A stretch of DNA of 64,000 bases from Cupriavidus taiwanensis LMG 19424 (GCF_000069785.1 NC_010528.1:372001-436000); one strand, 5' to 3'; counted from the stretch's first letter, positions 20,157-29,698 are shown. Numbers and translations are program-made. The notes: a model not told the origin generated them from the sequence alone.

Positions 20157-22022
20157 ATGTCCTCGACCCCGACCTCCGTCACCGTACCGGGCCCGGCCGT
20201 TCCCGCCCGGGCCCTCAAGATCCAGAGCCGGCTGCGCATGGCCGCGACCTGGGCGCTGATCAAGCCCTACTGGAAATCAGAAGACCGCGTCGCCGGGCTG
20301 GGGTTGCTGGCGCTGGTGGTGGTGCTCAACCTGGGCATCGTCTATATCAACGTGCTGCTCAACGAGTGGAACCGCGTGTTCTACAACGCGCTGGAGCAGC
20401 GCGACTATGCCTCGTTCAAGGTGCTGCTGCTGCGCTTCTCGTGGATCGCCGGCTTCTATATCGTGGCCTTCCTGTCCCGGCAGTACTACACGATGATGCT
20501 GCAGATGCGCTGGCGTACCTGGATGACCGGCCGGTTCATGGACCGGTGGCTCGCTCACCAGGCCTACTACCGTATCGAGCAGACCCATACGACCGACAAC
20601 CCTGACCAACGGATCGCGGACGACCTGCGCTTGTTCACCGATGGAGGCTTGTCGTTGTCGCTGGGGCTGCTCAACTCGGTGGTGACGCTGATTTCCTTTG
20701 TCGGGATCCTCTGGGCGTTGTCTGGCCCGATCAGTCTGGCGCTTGGCGGTAGCGAGATCGTGATCCCGGGCTACATGGTCTGGTTTGCAGGGGCCTATGC
20801 CGTGGTGGGGTCGTTGGTGGCGCACTTCGTCGGGCGTCCTCTCATCGGCCTGAACTTCCAGCAAGAACAGTACGAGGCAGATTTCCGTTTCACGCTGGTG
20901 CGCCTGCGCGAGAACAGCGAGCCAGTGGCGCTGTATCGAGGCGAACCGACCGAGAAGGCCGGCTTGCGCGCACGCTTCGACCGCATTCGGGCCAACTGGA
21001 ACCAGTTGATGCTGTACACGCGGCGGCTGAACTTCGTCAGCTCGGGCTACGCGCAGTTCGCCATTATCTTCCCCATCCTGGTGGCGGCGCCGCGCTACTT
21101 TGCCGGCAAGATGACGCTGGGCGGGCTGATGCAGATCAGTTCCGCGTTTGGACAGGTGCAGGGTGCGTTGTCATGGTTCGTCGACAACTACGCCACGCTG
21201 GTGGGCTGGAAGGCGGCGGCCAACCGCCTGATCGACTTCCAGGAAGCCATCCGCGTGGCCGAGCGCCAGGAAGCGTCGCCGGACGGCAGCCGCGATATCG
21301 AGGTGGCGTACCACGGCGAGCCGCAGGACGGCATCGCCATCGACAGCCTGGCGCTGGCGCTGCCGGTGCGTGCCGGGCGTGGCGCCGCGGTGGGCCAGCG
21401 GCCGCTGGTGGCGCCGTTCTCGCTGACGGTGGCGCCGGGCGAGCGCTGGCTGGTCAGCGGCCCGTCGGGCTGCGGCAAGAGCGTGCTGTTCCGCGCGCTC
21501 GCCGGGATCTGGCCGTACGGCAGCGGCACCGTGACCATGCCGGAAGGCGCGCGCCGGTTGTTCCTGCCGCAGCGCAGCTACCTGCCGATCGGCACGCTGG
21601 CCGATGCGCTGGCCTACCCGGACGCGGGCACCGAGCACAGCAAGGAAGTCCTGCAGGCGGCCCTGCGCCAGACCCGCCTGGCCGCGCTGGCGGACCAGCT
21701 CGACGTGTTCGACAACTGGTCGCTGCGGTTGTCACCCGGCGAGCAGCAGCGCCTGGCCTTCGCGCGCGCGCTGCTGCAGAAGCCCGATTACCTGTTCCTC
21801 GACGAAGCCACCAGCGCGCTGGACGAGGATACCGAGCGCGCCATGTACCAGCTGATGGTGGAGCAGCTGCCGCAAACGGCCATCGTCAGCATTGCGCACC
21901 GCAGCACCGTGGCGGCGTTCCACCAGCGCAGGCTGCGCTACGTGCCGCAGGATGCCGAAGCGGCCCGGGCTGCGCAAGCCGGCGAGCCTGGGGTAAGCTA
22001 TCGGGTCGTATGCGAAGCGTGA
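20157..22022 (+). CDS. SbmA/BacA-like ABC transporter, fused permease-ATPase
   Basis: A 621-residue half-transporter with an N-terminal SbmA_BacA/ABC_membrane_2 domain (about six membrane segments between residues 40 and 330) and a C-terminal ATPase. Walker A is SGPSGCGKS near residue 434, signature LSPGEQQRLAFARAL near 527, and Walker B YLFLDEATSALDEDTE. Relatives (YddA, BacA, Rv1819c, peroxisomal ABCD) move peptides, cobalamin or acyl-CoA. I begin at ATG 20157 because residues upstream look non-coding. Between about 20,540 and 21,020 codon use shifts to more TTG, GGT and GGA than in the flanking parts of the same gene. Confidence 0.88.
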   Translation: MSSTPTSVTVPGPAVPARALKIQSRLRMAATWALIKPYWKSEDRVAGLGLLALVVVLNLGIVYINVLLNEWNRVFYNALEQRDYASFKVLLLRFSWIAGFYIVAFLSRQYYTMMLQMRWRTWMTGRFMDRWLAHQAYYRIEQTHTTDNPDQRIADDLRLFTDGGLSLSLGLLNSVVTLISFVGILWALSGPISLALGGSEIVIPGYMVWFAGAYAVVGSLVAHFVGRPLIGLNFQQEQYEADFRFTLVRLRENSEPVALYRGEPTEKAGLRARFDRIRANWNQLMLYTRRLNFVSSGYAQFAIIFPILVAAPRYFAGKMTLGGLMQISSAFGQVQGALSWFVDNYATLVGWKAAANRLIDFQEAIRVAERQEASPDGSRDIEVAYHGEPQDGIAIDSLALALPVRAGRGAAVGQRPLVAPFSLTVAPGERWLVSGPSGCGKSVLFRALAGIWPYGSGTVTMPEGARRLFLPQRSYLPIGTLADALAYPDAGTEHSKEVLQAALRQTRLAALADQLDVFDNWSLRLSPGEQQRLAFARALLQKPDYLFLDEATSALDEDTERAMYQLMVEQLPQTAIVSIAHRSTVAAFHQRRLRYVPQDAEAARAAQAGEPGVSYRVVCEA

Positions 22023-22110
22023 TGCGGGGCTGCCGTGGCAGCCGGCGCGGCCACGGCATCATGCGGCAACCACCACCCTCACCGGCGCCCCTCAGCGGGC
22101 CGCGATCACC

Positions 22111-22527
22111 ATGGCAGGCCTGGAAAAAGACACTCCCCATCCCACCGCGCTGACGGTCCACACGCAATCGCGCGTGCTCGAGATCGGCTTCGACAACGGC
22201 CGCAGCTTCCGGCTGCCGTTCGAGCTGCTGCGCGTGTACTCGCCCTCCGCCGAAGTCCAGGGCCATGGCCCGGGGCAGGAGGTGCTGCAGACCGGCAAGC
22301 GCGAGGTCGGCGTCGACGCGGTCGAGCCGGTCGGCAACTACGCCATCCAGATCCGCTTTTCCGACGGGCACGACACCGGCATCTATTCGTGGGACCTGCT
22401 GTACCGCCTGGGCGACAACCAGGACGCGCTGTGGCAGGACTACCTGCAGCGCCTGGAAGCCGCCGGCGCGGACCGCGACACCCCGATGCCCGCCGCCGGC
22501 GGCGGGCACGCCTGCGGCCATCACTGA
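22111..22527 (+). CDS. DUF971 (GBBH-like N-terminal domain) protein
   Basis: A 138-residue protein. Its core (residues 14-105) is the DUF971 fold, also found at the N-terminus of gamma-butyrobetaine hydroxylase and in some Fe-S assembly factors. Landmarks are RVLEIGFDNGRSFRLPFELLR and YAIQIRFSDGHDTGIYSWD. The C-terminus is His/Cys-bearing (HACGHH). It lies immediately upstream of ubiE, 31 bases away, and is probably cotranscribed. No enzymatic role has been shown for stand-alone members. Confidence 0.87.
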   Translation: MAGLEKDTPHPTALTVHTQSRVLEIGFDNGRSFRLPFELLRVYSPSAEVQGHGPGQEVLQTGKREVGVDAVEPVGNYAIQIRFSDGHDTGIYSWDLLYRLGDNQDALWQDYLQRLEAAGADRDTPMPAAGGGHACGHH

Positions 22528-22558
22528 GCCGCCCCCGACAATCCTGGAGTCTTGAAAG

Positions 22559-23290
22559 ATGAGTGAAACCCACTTCGGGTTCGAAAAGGTCGACGAAACG
22601 GAAAAGGCCGGCAAGGTTGCCGGCGTATTCCATTCGGTGGCCAGCAAGTACGACGTGATGAACGACCTGATGTCGGGCGGCATGCACCGGCTGTGGAAGA
22701 TGTTCACCATCGCGCAGGCCGGGGTGCGCCCGGGCCACAAGGTGCTGGACATTGCCGGCGGCACCGGCGACCTGGCCAAGGCATTCGCGAAGCAGGCCGG
22801 CCCGACCGGCCAGGTCTGGCTGACCGATATCAACGAGTCGATGCTGCGCGTGGGCCGCGACCGGCTGCTGAACAAGGGCATCGTCACGCCGGTGGCGCTG
22901 TGCGACGCCGAGAAGATCCCGTTCCCCGACAACTACTTCGATCTGGTCACGGTGGCCTTCGGCCTGCGCAACATGACGCACAAGGAAGCCGCGCTGGCCG
23001 AGATGCGCCGCGTGGTCAAGCCCGGCGGCAAGGTTATGGTGCTGGAGTTCTCCAAGGTGTGGAAACCCCTGGAAAAGGCGTACGACGTCTATTCTTTCAA
23101 GGTACTGCCGTGGCTGGGCCAGCGCGTGGCAGGGGATGCCCCCAGCTATCGCTATCTCGCGGAATCGATCAGAATGCATCCAGACCAGGTTTCGCTTGTA
23201 CGCTTAATGGAACATGCGGGCCTGGAGAATGTCGAATACTTCAATCTGACGGCCGGAGTGGTGGCGCTCCACGTCGGGCGCAAGTATTAG
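22559..23290 (+). CDS. ubiE: Ubiquinone/menaquinone C-methyltransferase UbiE
   Basis: A 243-residue SAM-dependent methyltransferase that adds the C2 methyl group in ubiquinone synthesis. It begins [13 protein letters not shown]. The family motif [17 protein letters not shown] is near residue 37, SAM motif I is [13 protein letters not shown] near 62, and [13 protein letters not shown] is near 140. The end, [17 protein letters not shown], is also typical. Normal length. Part of a quinone-synthesis block with ubiJ and ubiB downstream. Confidence 0.96.
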   Translation: MSETHFGFEKVDETEKAGKVAGVFHSVASKYDVMNDLMSGGMHRLWKMFTIAQAGVRPGHKVLDIAGGTGDLAKAFAKQAGPTGQVWLTDINESMLRVGRDRLLNKGIVTPVALCDAEKIPFPDNYFDLVTVAFGLRNMTHKEAALAEMRRVVKPGGKVMVLEFSKVWKPLEKAYDVYSFKVLPWLGQRVAGDAPSYRYLAESIRMHPDQVSLVRLMEHAGLENVEYFNLTAGVVALHVGRKY

Positions 23291-23352
23291 AAGCATTGAA
23301 ATCGCCATGCCTCGCCCCAAAATGGGGTGAAACTGACAGGGAATAGCAGAAT

Positions 23353-24336
23353 ATGTCGTCATTTCGTGGAAAATTCCTGGTTGGGTCGCTGATTACCGCG
23401 ATTGCCTTCGGGATGGTGTTCGACGCCAATGCCAAGCGCATGGGCGGTTCGCGCAGCATCGGCAAGCAATCGTCGACGGTGACGCAGCAGCGCCAGCAGG
23501 CGCCGCAGCCCACTTCGCCGACCCAGCAGCCGGCGCAGCAGCCGACCCAGGCAGCCCCGGCCACCGCCGGTGCCGCCGGTGCCGCCGGCGCGGCCGCCGC
23601 CGCGCCCAAGCGCAACTGGGGCGGGATCCTGGGCGGCATTGCCGCCGGCCTGGGCATCGGCTGGCTGCTGTCGCACTTTGGCCTGGGCGGCGCGGCACTG
23701 AGCTTCCTGTCCAACCTGATCCTCATCGCGCTGGTGGCGTTTGCCGCGATCTGGCTGATCCGCAAGTTCCGCGGCAGCAAGCGCGCGGCCCAGCCGGCCT
23801 ACGCCGGTGCCGGCGGCGCGCCGAACCTCGGCCGCAACGCGGAGCCGATGTTCCGCGGCGAGCCGACGCCGGTGTCGTCCGGTAGCCAGTCCGCCAGCCC
23901 GGTGCTGCCGGCATCGGCAGCGCCGGTGGCAGCCGGGGCCGTGGCGCAGCAGCCGTGGGGCGTGCCGGCCGATTTCGATACCGAGTCCTTCCTGCGTAAC
24001 GCCAAGGTCCACTTCGTGCGCCTGCAGGCCGCGTGGGACGCCGGCAACCTGGACGATATCCGCGAGTTCACTACGCCGGAGATGTTCGCCGAGATCAAGA
24101 TGGACCTGGCCGAGCGCGGCGCCGAGGTCAACAAGACCGACGTGGTCACGCTGGAAGCCCAGCTGCTGGGCATCGAGTCGTCGCCGGCCCAGCACCTGGC
24201 CAGCGTGCGTTTCTCCGGCATGATCCGCGAGAAGGCGGGCGAGGCGGCCCAGCCTTTCGGCGAGGTCTGGAACCTGGCCAAGCCGGTCTCCGGCAACGGC
24301 GGCTGGCTGCTGGCCGGCATCCAGCAAGAGTCCTGA
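23353..24336 (+). CDS. Tim44-like domain membrane protein
   Basis: A 327-residue protein with an N-terminal signal or anchor (residues 8-27, ending near DANA). A Gln/Pro/Ala-rich linker follows (about 35-85). A glycine-rich double membrane segment is at 95-135 (LGGIAAGLGIGWLLSHFGLG, then LSFLSNLILIALVAFAAIWL). The C-terminal Tim44/MRPL45-like domain spans about 205-327, with DTESFLRNAKVHFVRLQAAWD. The Tim44-like domain is an NTF2-like fold. Bacterial members are of unknown function and may help membrane complexes. It sits between ubiE and ubiJ, but a terminator separates it from ubiJ. Confidence 0.88.
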   Translation: MSSFRGKFLVGSLITAIAFGMVFDANAKRMGGSRSIGKQSSTVTQQRQQAPQPTSPTQQPAQQPTQAAPATAGAAGAAGAAAAAPKRNWGGILGGIAAGLGIGWLLSHFGLGGAALSFLSNLILIALVAFAAIWLIRKFRGSKRAAQPAYAGAGGAPNLGRNAEPMFRGEPTPVSSGSQSASPVLPASAAPVAAGAVAQQPWGVPADFDTESFLRNAKVHFVRLQAAWDAGNLDDIREFTTPEMFAEIKMDLAERGAEVNKTDVVTLEAQLLGIESSPAQHLASVRFSGMIREKAGEAAQPFGEVWNLAKPVSGNGGWLLAGIQQES

Positions 24337-24384
24337 TGCCGCACCCCGCGGCGGTGATGCGCCGGGGGGAGTAGCTTAGAATGG

Positions 24385-24412
24385 AGGCCCACGTGAAAGC
24401 GTGGGCCTTTTT
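24385..24412 (+). terminator. Rho-independent terminator after the Tim44-like gene
   Basis: A nine-base perfect stem AGGCCCACG/CGTGGGCCT (24385-24393 and 24400-24408) with a six-base loop runs directly into five T residues (24408-24412). It ends the DUF971-ubiE-Tim44 transcript before ubiJ. Confidence 0.88.
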
Positions 24413-24462
24413 GTTTGGGACGCCGGCCCGCGCCTCGCCGCCTGCCCGCCAACCGCGCTGTC

Positions 24463-25155
24463 ATGAATACTCTGCCTTCCGCCCTGGCCACGCCCGCCAT
24501 CTCGGCACTGAACCACCTGCTCGAGCAGGAGCCGTGGGCCCGCAACCAGCTGGCGCCGTTTGCCGGACGCGTGATCCGTTTCGATGCCGCCGCCTTCGAG
24601 TTGTCGCTGAAGGTGACCGAACACGGCTGCACGGAACTGGCGCCCGCGGCCGAGGCGCCCGCGGTGACGCTGCGCGTGCCGGTGCAGCAGTGGCCGCTGG
24701 TGGCCGCCGACGTGGCCGAAGGCGGCCAGGCCGCCGCCATGCGCCATGTGCGCATCGAGGGCGACGCCGAGCTGGCCAATACGGTGTCGACGCTGGCGCG
24801 CAACCTGCGCTGGGATGCCGCCGAGGACCTGTCGCGCGCGCTGCGCGGCATCCTCGGCGGGCCGGTCAGCGACAGCGTGGCCCAGCGCGTGGTCGACGGC
24901 GTGCGCCAGGTCCATGAACAGGCCACGCGCGTGGGCCGGGCGCTGGTGGACAACGTCACCGACTACCTGCTCGACGAACAGCCAACCCTGGTGCGCCACG
25001 CCGCGCTGGACGAATTCGGCGCCGACGTGGGCCATCTGCGCGACCGCCTGGCGCGGCTGGAGAAGCGGCTGGAGCGCCTGGAGCGGGGCGGCACAGCGCC
25101 CGCGCCGGGCGCGTCATCCGGCCCCTCCGGCAAGCTGCCGTCGCCGCACCGCTGA
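24463..25155 (+). CDS. ubiJ: Ubiquinone biosynthesis accessory factor UbiJ (SCP2 domain)
   Basis: A 230-residue protein with an N-terminal SCP2-like lipid-binding domain (FAGRVIRFDAAAFELSLKV, later RHVRIEGDAELANTVSTLA) and a C-terminal coiled coil (LRDRLARLEKRLERLERGG). UbiJ binds ubiquinone intermediates and organises the soluble Ubi complex. The position 65 bases before ubiB is the usual one. ATG 24463 starts the conserved sequence MNTLPSALATPAISALN, and the frame upstream overlaps the terminator. The Pro/Ser-rich tail after residue 210 is variable. Confidence 0.9.
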   Translation: MNTLPSALATPAISALNHLLEQEPWARNQLAPFAGRVIRFDAAAFELSLKVTEHGCTELAPAAEAPAVTLRVPVQQWPLVAADVAEGGQAAAMRHVRIEGDAELANTVSTLARNLRWDAAEDLSRALRGILGGPVSDSVAQRVVDGVRQVHEQATRVGRALVDNVTDYLLDEQPTLVRHAALDEFGADVGHLRDRLARLEKRLERLERGGTAPAPGASSGPSGKLPSPHR

Positions 25156-25220
25156 GCCGGCCACGCCCCGCTCCCCCGCTCATCCACTGACTGCCTGCCC
25201 GGCCCCGTGAAGACTCCCGA

Positions 25221-26798
25221 ATGACCCGCCTCCTGCGCCTTGGCAAGATCCTTTTCGTCATCCTCTACTACGGCCTGGACGAGCTGGTGCTCTCGGGCTT
25301 CAGCAGCCGCAGGATCCGTTTCCTGGTACGGGTCATCACCATCGGCCGCAAGCTCGACATGCCGCGCGGCGTGCGGCTGCGGCTGGCGCTGACGCGGCTG
25401 GGCCCGATCTTCGTCAAGTTCGGCCAGGTGCTGTCGACCCGGCGCGACCTGATGCCGCCGGATATTGCCGACGAGCTGGCCAAGCTGCAGGACCAGGTGC
25501 CGCCATTCGATTCGGCGGTGGCGGTCAGGATCATCGAGCGCTCGCTCGGGCGGCCGCTGGACCAGCTGTTCGAAACCTTCGAGCACCAGCCGGTGGCCAG
25601 CGCCTCGATCGCGCAGGTGCACTTCGCCACGCTCAAGGGCGGCCCCTGCCACGGGCGCGAGGTCGCGGTAAAGGTGCTGCGCCCGGGCATGCTGCCGGTG
25701 ATCGACAGCGACCTGGCGCTGATGCGCGACATGGCCACCTGGCTGGAGCGCTTCTGGGCCGACGGCAAGCGCCTGAAGCCGCGCGAGGTGGTGGCCGAGT
25801 TCGACAAATACCTGCACGACGAGCTCGACCTGATGATCGAGGCGGCCAACGCCAGCCAGCTGCGCCGCAACTTTGCCGACACCAACCTGCTGCTGGTGCC
25901 CGAGGTGTTCTGGGACTGGTGCAGCAGCACGGTGTTCGTGATGGAGCGCATGCACGGCATCCCGATCTCGCGCACCGACTCGCTCAAGGCCGCCGGCGTC
26001 GACATGCACCAGCTCGCGGAGGAGGGCGTCGAGATCTTCTTCACCCAGGTGTTCCGCGACGGCTTTTTCCATGCCGACATGCACCCGGGCAACATCCTGG
26101 TGTCGGTGCAGCCCGAGACCTTCGGCCGCTATATCGCGCTCGACTTCGGCATCGTCGGCGCGCTGTCCGAATTCGACAAGAACTACCTGGCGCAGAACTT
26201 CATCGCCTTCTTCCGCCGCGACTACCACCGCGTGGCGCTGCTGCACGTGGAATCGGGCTGGGTCCCGCCGGAGACCCGCGTCGAGGAACTGGAAAGCGCG
26301 GTGCGCGCCTGCTGCGAGCCGTACTTCGACAAGCCGCTGAAGGAAATCTCGCTGGGCATGGTGCTGATGCGGCTGTTCCAGACTTCGCGCCGCTTCAACG
26401 TCGAGATCCAGCCGCAACTGGTGCTGCTGCAGAAGACCCTGCTCAATATCGAAGGGCTGGGCCGCCAGCTCGACCCGGACCTGGACCTGTGGAAGACCGC
26501 CAAGCCGTTCCTGGAGCGCTGGATGCACGAGCAGGTGGGCTGGCAGGGCGCGTGGGAGCGGATCAAGGTGGAGGCGCCGCTGTGGGCCAAGATGCTGCCC
26601 GACTTCCCGCGCCTGGCGCACCAGTTCCTGGAGCGGCGCGCGCTCACCACCAATGGCGAGCAGGACAAGCTGCTGGCGATGCTGGTGCTGGAGCAGCGCC
26701 GCACCAACCGGCTGCTCGGCACCGCGGTGCTGCTGGCGGGCGGCTTTGTCGCCGGCATCGTGCTGACCCACGTGCTGGGCTGGGCGGGATACTGGTAG
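25221..26798 (+). CDS. ubiB: Ubiquinone biosynthesis atypical kinase/ATPase UbiB
   Basis: A 525-residue ABC1/ADCK-family protein needed for the hydroxylation steps of ubiquinone synthesis. Family hallmarks are the KxGQ motif region ([17 protein letters not shown] near residue 66), the alanine-rich loop ([13 protein letters not shown] near 128), [12 protein letters not shown] near 283 and LDFGIVGAL near 308. Two C-terminal hydrophobic stretches, [20 protein letters not shown] being the last, anchor it in the inner membrane. Normal length. It follows ubiJ and precedes a methyltransferase gene in the same direction. Confidence 0.96.
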   Translation: MTRLLRLGKILFVILYYGLDELVLSGFSSRRIRFLVRVITIGRKLDMPRGVRLRLALTRLGPIFVKFGQVLSTRRDLMPPDIADELAKLQDQVPPFDSAVAVRIIERSLGRPLDQLFETFEHQPVASASIAQVHFATLKGGPCHGREVAVKVLRPGMLPVIDSDLALMRDMATWLERFWADGKRLKPREVVAEFDKYLHDELDLMIEAANASQLRRNFADTNLLLVPEVFWDWCSSTVFVMERMHGIPISRTDSLKAAGVDMHQLAEEGVEIFFTQVFRDGFFHADMHPGNILVSVQPETFGRYIALDFGIVGALSEFDKNYLAQNFIAFFRRDYHRVALLHVESGWVPPETRVEELESAVRACCEPYFDKPLKEISLGMVLMRLFQTSRRFNVEIQPQLVLLQKTLLNIEGLGRQLDPDLDLWKTAKPFLERWMHEQVGWQGAWERIKVEAPLWAKMLPDFPRLAHQFLERRALTTNGEQDKLLAMLVLEQRRTNRLLGTAVLLAGGFVAGIVLTHVLGWAGYW

Positions 26799-26835
26799 GC
26801 GCATGCCGCGATCACAACGGGACGGAGGCAGACCC

Positions 26836-27456
26836 ATGGGCGATACCACCAGGCCGGTGCCAAGCTTCACCACGCGCAATGCCGGCGACCCGGCGTTCTG
26901 GGATGAGCGCTTCAAGGAGGGCTTCACGCCCTGGGACCTGGGCGGCGTGCCCGAGGAATTCCGCCGCTTTGTCGAAGGCCGCCAGCCGTGTCCCACGCTG
27001 GTGCCCGGCTGCGGCAACGGCTGGGAGGCGGCGTGGCTGTTCGAGCGCGGCTGGCCGGTGACGGCGATCGACTTCTCTGCGCAGGCGGTGGCGTCGGCGC
27101 GGCGCGCGCTGGGGCCGGCCGGGGCGGTGGTGCAGCAGGGCGACTTCTTTGCCTTCACGCCGCAGCCGGCGTGCGAACTGATCTACGAGCGCGCCTTCCT
27201 GTGCGCGCTGCCGCCGGCGCTGCGGGCGGCCTATGGCGCTCGCGTGGCCGAGCTGCTGCCGCCGGGCGGGCTGCTGGCGGGCTACTTCTACCTGGGCGAG
27301 AACCGCGGCGGGCCGCCGTTCGCGATGCCGGAGGCGGAGCTGGATGCGCTGCTCGGGCCGGGCTTCGAGCGCATCGAGGACCGGCCCTCGGCCGCGCCGC
27401 TGCCGGTGTTCCAGGGTCAGGAGCGCTGGCAGGTATGGCGCCGGCGCGGCGGCTGA
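26836..27456 (+). CDS. TPMT-family (thiopurine S-methyltransferase-like) methyltransferase
   Basis: A small SAM-dependent methyltransferase of 206 residues. The N-terminus DPAFWDERFKEGFTPWDLG is the TPMT-family opening. SAM motif I is LVPGCGNGWEAAWL near residue 56, followed by VTAIDFSAQAV and LIYERAFLCALPPALR. Bacterial members methylate thio-, seleno- or telluro-compounds, or act on unknown small molecules. ATG 26836 follows GGAGG (26824-26828) at good spacing, which favours it over ATG 26803. It lies 37 bases after ubiB. Confidence 0.88.
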   Translation: MGDTTRPVPSFTTRNAGDPAFWDERFKEGFTPWDLGGVPEEFRRFVEGRQPCPTLVPGCGNGWEAAWLFERGWPVTAIDFSAQAVASARRALGPAGAVVQQGDFFAFTPQPACELIYERAFLCALPPALRAAYGARVAELLPPGGLLAGYFYLGENRGGPPFAMPEAELDALLGPGFERIEDRPSAAPLPVFQGQERWQVWRRRGG

Positions 27457-27555
27457 ACCTGCCGTCCGGACATCCGGCTTGTGGCGAAGCCGGTGCCTTG
27501 CGTGGCGCATTCGCGCCAGCGGGGAATTTTTTTCGCCCGCGCCGGTCTGCGTCGC

Positions 27556-27561
27556 TATAAT
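27556..27561 (+). promoter_or_regulatory. Candidate -10 box (TATAAT) for the symporter gene
   Basis: A perfect TATAAT is placed in the 291-base gap before the symporter. The -35 side is poor (TTTCGC about 19 bases upstream). Transcription from here would give a leader of roughly 180 bases that is GC-rich and capable of folding. I see no recognised riboswitch in it. Confidence 0.45.
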
Positions 27562-27747
27562 CCGCGTTTTGATTCGGCTACGACCGCGGGCCCCCGCCGC
27601 GTTGCCCGCCTCGTCGGGACGCGCCAGGCACCCCGATATGCGGCCCCGACCGATGAATTGGACTCCGGGCCCCGCGCGCGCACCAGCGCCCAGCCGCCCG
27701 GCATTCGGTTTTTCGCCACAAGGGCACCTTCTGCATAGGGCAGCGGC

Positions 27748-29184
27748 ATGCTGATCTGGTTTGTCATCATCTACTGGGTAATCTCGGTCGGCATCGGCCT
27801 GTGGGCGGCGCTGCGCGTGCGCAACACCACCGATTTCGCCGTCGCCGGGCGCAGCCTGCCGTTCCATATCGTCACCGCCACCGTCTTCGCCACCTGGTTC
27901 GGCTCGGAGACGGTGCTGGGCATCCCCGCCGTGTTCCTGAAGGAAGGCCTGTCGGGCGTGGTGTCGGACCCCTTCGGGTCGTCGCTGTGCCTGATCCTGG
28001 TGGGCCTGTTCTTCGCCCGGCCGCTGTACCGGATGAACCTGCTGACCATCGGCGACTACTACCACAACCGCTACGGGCGGCTGGCCGAGGTGCTGACCAC
28101 GCTCTGCATCGTGGTCTCGTACCTGGGCTGGGTGGCAGCGCAGATCAAGGCGCTGGGGCTGGTGTTCTATACCGTGTCGGACGGCGCTCTGTCGCAGGAG
28201 GCCGGCATGATGATCGGCGCGGCCAGCGTGCTGGTCTATACGCTGTTCGGCGGCATGTGGTCGGTGGCGATCACCGACTTCATCCAGATGATCATCATCG
28301 TGATCGGCATGATGTATATCGGCTACGAGGTCAGCGGCCAGGCGGGCGGCGTGACCGCGGTGGTGTCGCACGCGGCCGCGGCGGGCAAGTTCGAGTTCCT
28401 GCCGTCGCTGGATTTCGTGCAGATCATCGGCTTCGCCGCCGCGCTGTTCACCATGATGCTGGGCTCGATCCCGCAGCAGGACGTGTTCCAGCGGGTGACT
28501 TCGTCGCGCACCGAGCTGATCGCGGGCCGCGCCTCGGTGCTGGGCGGCGTGCTGTACTTCTGCTTCGCCTTTATCCCGATGTTCCTGGCGTATTCGGCCA
28601 CCCTGATCGACCCGGGCATGGTGGCCAGATACATCGACACCGACTCGCAGCTGATCCTGCCGCAGCTGATCCTGCAGCACGCGCCGATGTTTGCCCAGGT
28701 GATGTTCTTCGGCGCGCTGCTGTCGGCGATCAAGAGCTGCGCCTCGGCGACGCTGCTGGCGCCGTCGGTGACGTTTGCCGAGAACATCCTGCGGCCGTAC
28801 TTCCGCCATCTCGACGACAAGCAGTTCCTGCGCGTGATGCAGAGCGTGGTGCTGGTGTTCACCACGCTGGTGACGCTGTTCGCGCTGAACTCGCACCTGT
28901 CGATCTTCCATATGGTCGAAAATGCCTACAAGGTCACGCTGGTGTCGTCGTTCGTGCCGCTGGCCTTCGGCATGTTCTGGAAGCACGCCACCCGCCAGGG
29001 CGGCCTGGCCGCGATCCTGCTGGGGCTGTCGTCCTGGCTGACCTGCGAGATCGCCTTTGCCGATGCCGTGGTGCCGCCGCAGATGGTGGGCCTGCTGTTC
29101 TCGGTCAGCGGCATGGTGGTCGGCTCGCTGCTACCGCAGTGGATTGCAGATCACGCGCCGGTCAAGGAAGTCCATATCGCCTGA
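27748..29184 (+). CDS. Sodium:solute symporter family transporter
   Basis: A 478-residue inner-membrane secondary transporter of the SSS family, with about 13 hydrophobic helices. Visible family features are TDFAVAGRSLPFHIVTAT near residue 28, TWFGSETVLGIPAVF near 50, and IGDYYHNRYGRLAEVLTT near 100. The helix GMMIGAASVLVYTLFGGMWSV is followed by TDFIQ. SSS members import proline, pantothenate, sugars, acetate and others with sodium. The substrate is not evident here and the neighbours give no clue. It precedes fmdB and aspS, an arrangement I recall from other Burkholderiales. Confidence 0.9.
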   Translation: MLIWFVIIYWVISVGIGLWAALRVRNTTDFAVAGRSLPFHIVTATVFATWFGSETVLGIPAVFLKEGLSGVVSDPFGSSLCLILVGLFFARPLYRMNLLTIGDYYHNRYGRLAEVLTTLCIVVSYLGWVAAQIKALGLVFYTVSDGALSQEAGMMIGAASVLVYTLFGGMWSVAITDFIQMIIIVIGMMYIGYEVSGQAGGVTAVVSHAAAAGKFEFLPSLDFVQIIGFAAALFTMMLGSIPQQDVFQRVTSSRTELIAGRASVLGGVLYFCFAFIPMFLAYSATLIDPGMVARYIDTDSQLILPQLILQHAPMFAQVMFFGALLSAIKSCASATLLAPSVTFAENILRPYFRHLDDKQFLRVMQSVVLVFTTLVTLFALNSHLSIFHMVENAYKVTLVSSFVPLAFGMFWKHATRQGGLAAILLGLSSWLTCEIAFADAVVPPQMVGLLFSVSGMVVGSLLPQWIADHAPVKEVHIA

Positions 29185-29240
29185 CGGCGCGGGGGCGCCC
29201 ACCCCCTTATTTCCGCCGATCAGGCAGCCCCGGAACGGTT

Positions 29241-29246
29241 TATAAT
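29241..29246 (+). promoter_or_regulatory. Candidate -10 box (TATAAT) for fmdB-DUF502
   Basis: TATAAT lies about 100 bases before the fmdB start in an A/T-rich patch just after the symporter stop. No clear -35 is seen. It likely starts the fmdB-DUF502 transcript. Confidence 0.45.
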
Positions 29247-29349
29247 TCAAGGCTTTGCATCGCCGCGCGGGAGATTCCCGCGGCCGCCATGGCCGGCGGC
29301 GATGTCCGCCCCGGAACCGATTCCCAAGTTTTTCTCGCGAAATAACACC

Positions 29350-29685
29350 ATGCCGATCTATGCCTACCGTTGCGACGCCTGCGGCCACGGGCGCGATGTG
29401 CTGCAGAAAATGAGCGATGCCCCGCTGACGGACTGCCCGTCCTGCGGCGCCGCCGGCGCGTTCAAGAAGCAGCTGACCGCTGCCGGGTTCCAGCTCAAGG
29501 GCTCGGGCTGGTACGTGACTGACTTCCGCGGCGGCAGCGGCGGCACCAGCGCGCCGGCCGCGGGCGGCGCGGCGGCGGGCGCGGCAGCGGCCAGCGCCCC
29601 GGCCGCCGCCGAATCGCCTGCCGCAAGCACCACCGCGGCCGCGCCGGCCGCCGGCGGTTGCGGCAGCGCCTGCGCCTGCCACTGA
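29350..29685 (+). CDS. FmdB-family zinc-ribbon protein
   Basis: A 111-residue protein with an N-terminal zinc ribbon of two CxxC pairs (MPIYAYRCDACGHG and DCPSCGAAGAF). A GSGWYVTDFRGGSG linker leads into a long Ala-rich, low-complexity tail that ends in CGSACACH. FmdB-type proteins are putative regulators of amide or formamide metabolism genes, but most members have no proven role. ATG 29350 is chosen because MPIYAYRC is the conserved N-terminus. It lies 13 bases before the DUF502 gene. Confidence 0.9.
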   Translation: MPIYAYRCDACGHGRDVLQKMSDAPLTDCPSCGAAGAFKKQLTAAGFQLKGSGWYVTDFRGGSGGTSAPAAGGAAAGAAAASAPAAAESPAASTTAAAPAAGGCGSACACH

Positions 29686-29698
29686 TCCGGATCGCCAC

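Noticed and set aside
27562..27747. Riboswitch or small ORF in the long leader of the symporter gene
   Set aside because: The leader is GC-rich and foldable but matches no riboswitch class I know. The 85-codon frame there lacks a Shine-Dalgarno and family features.
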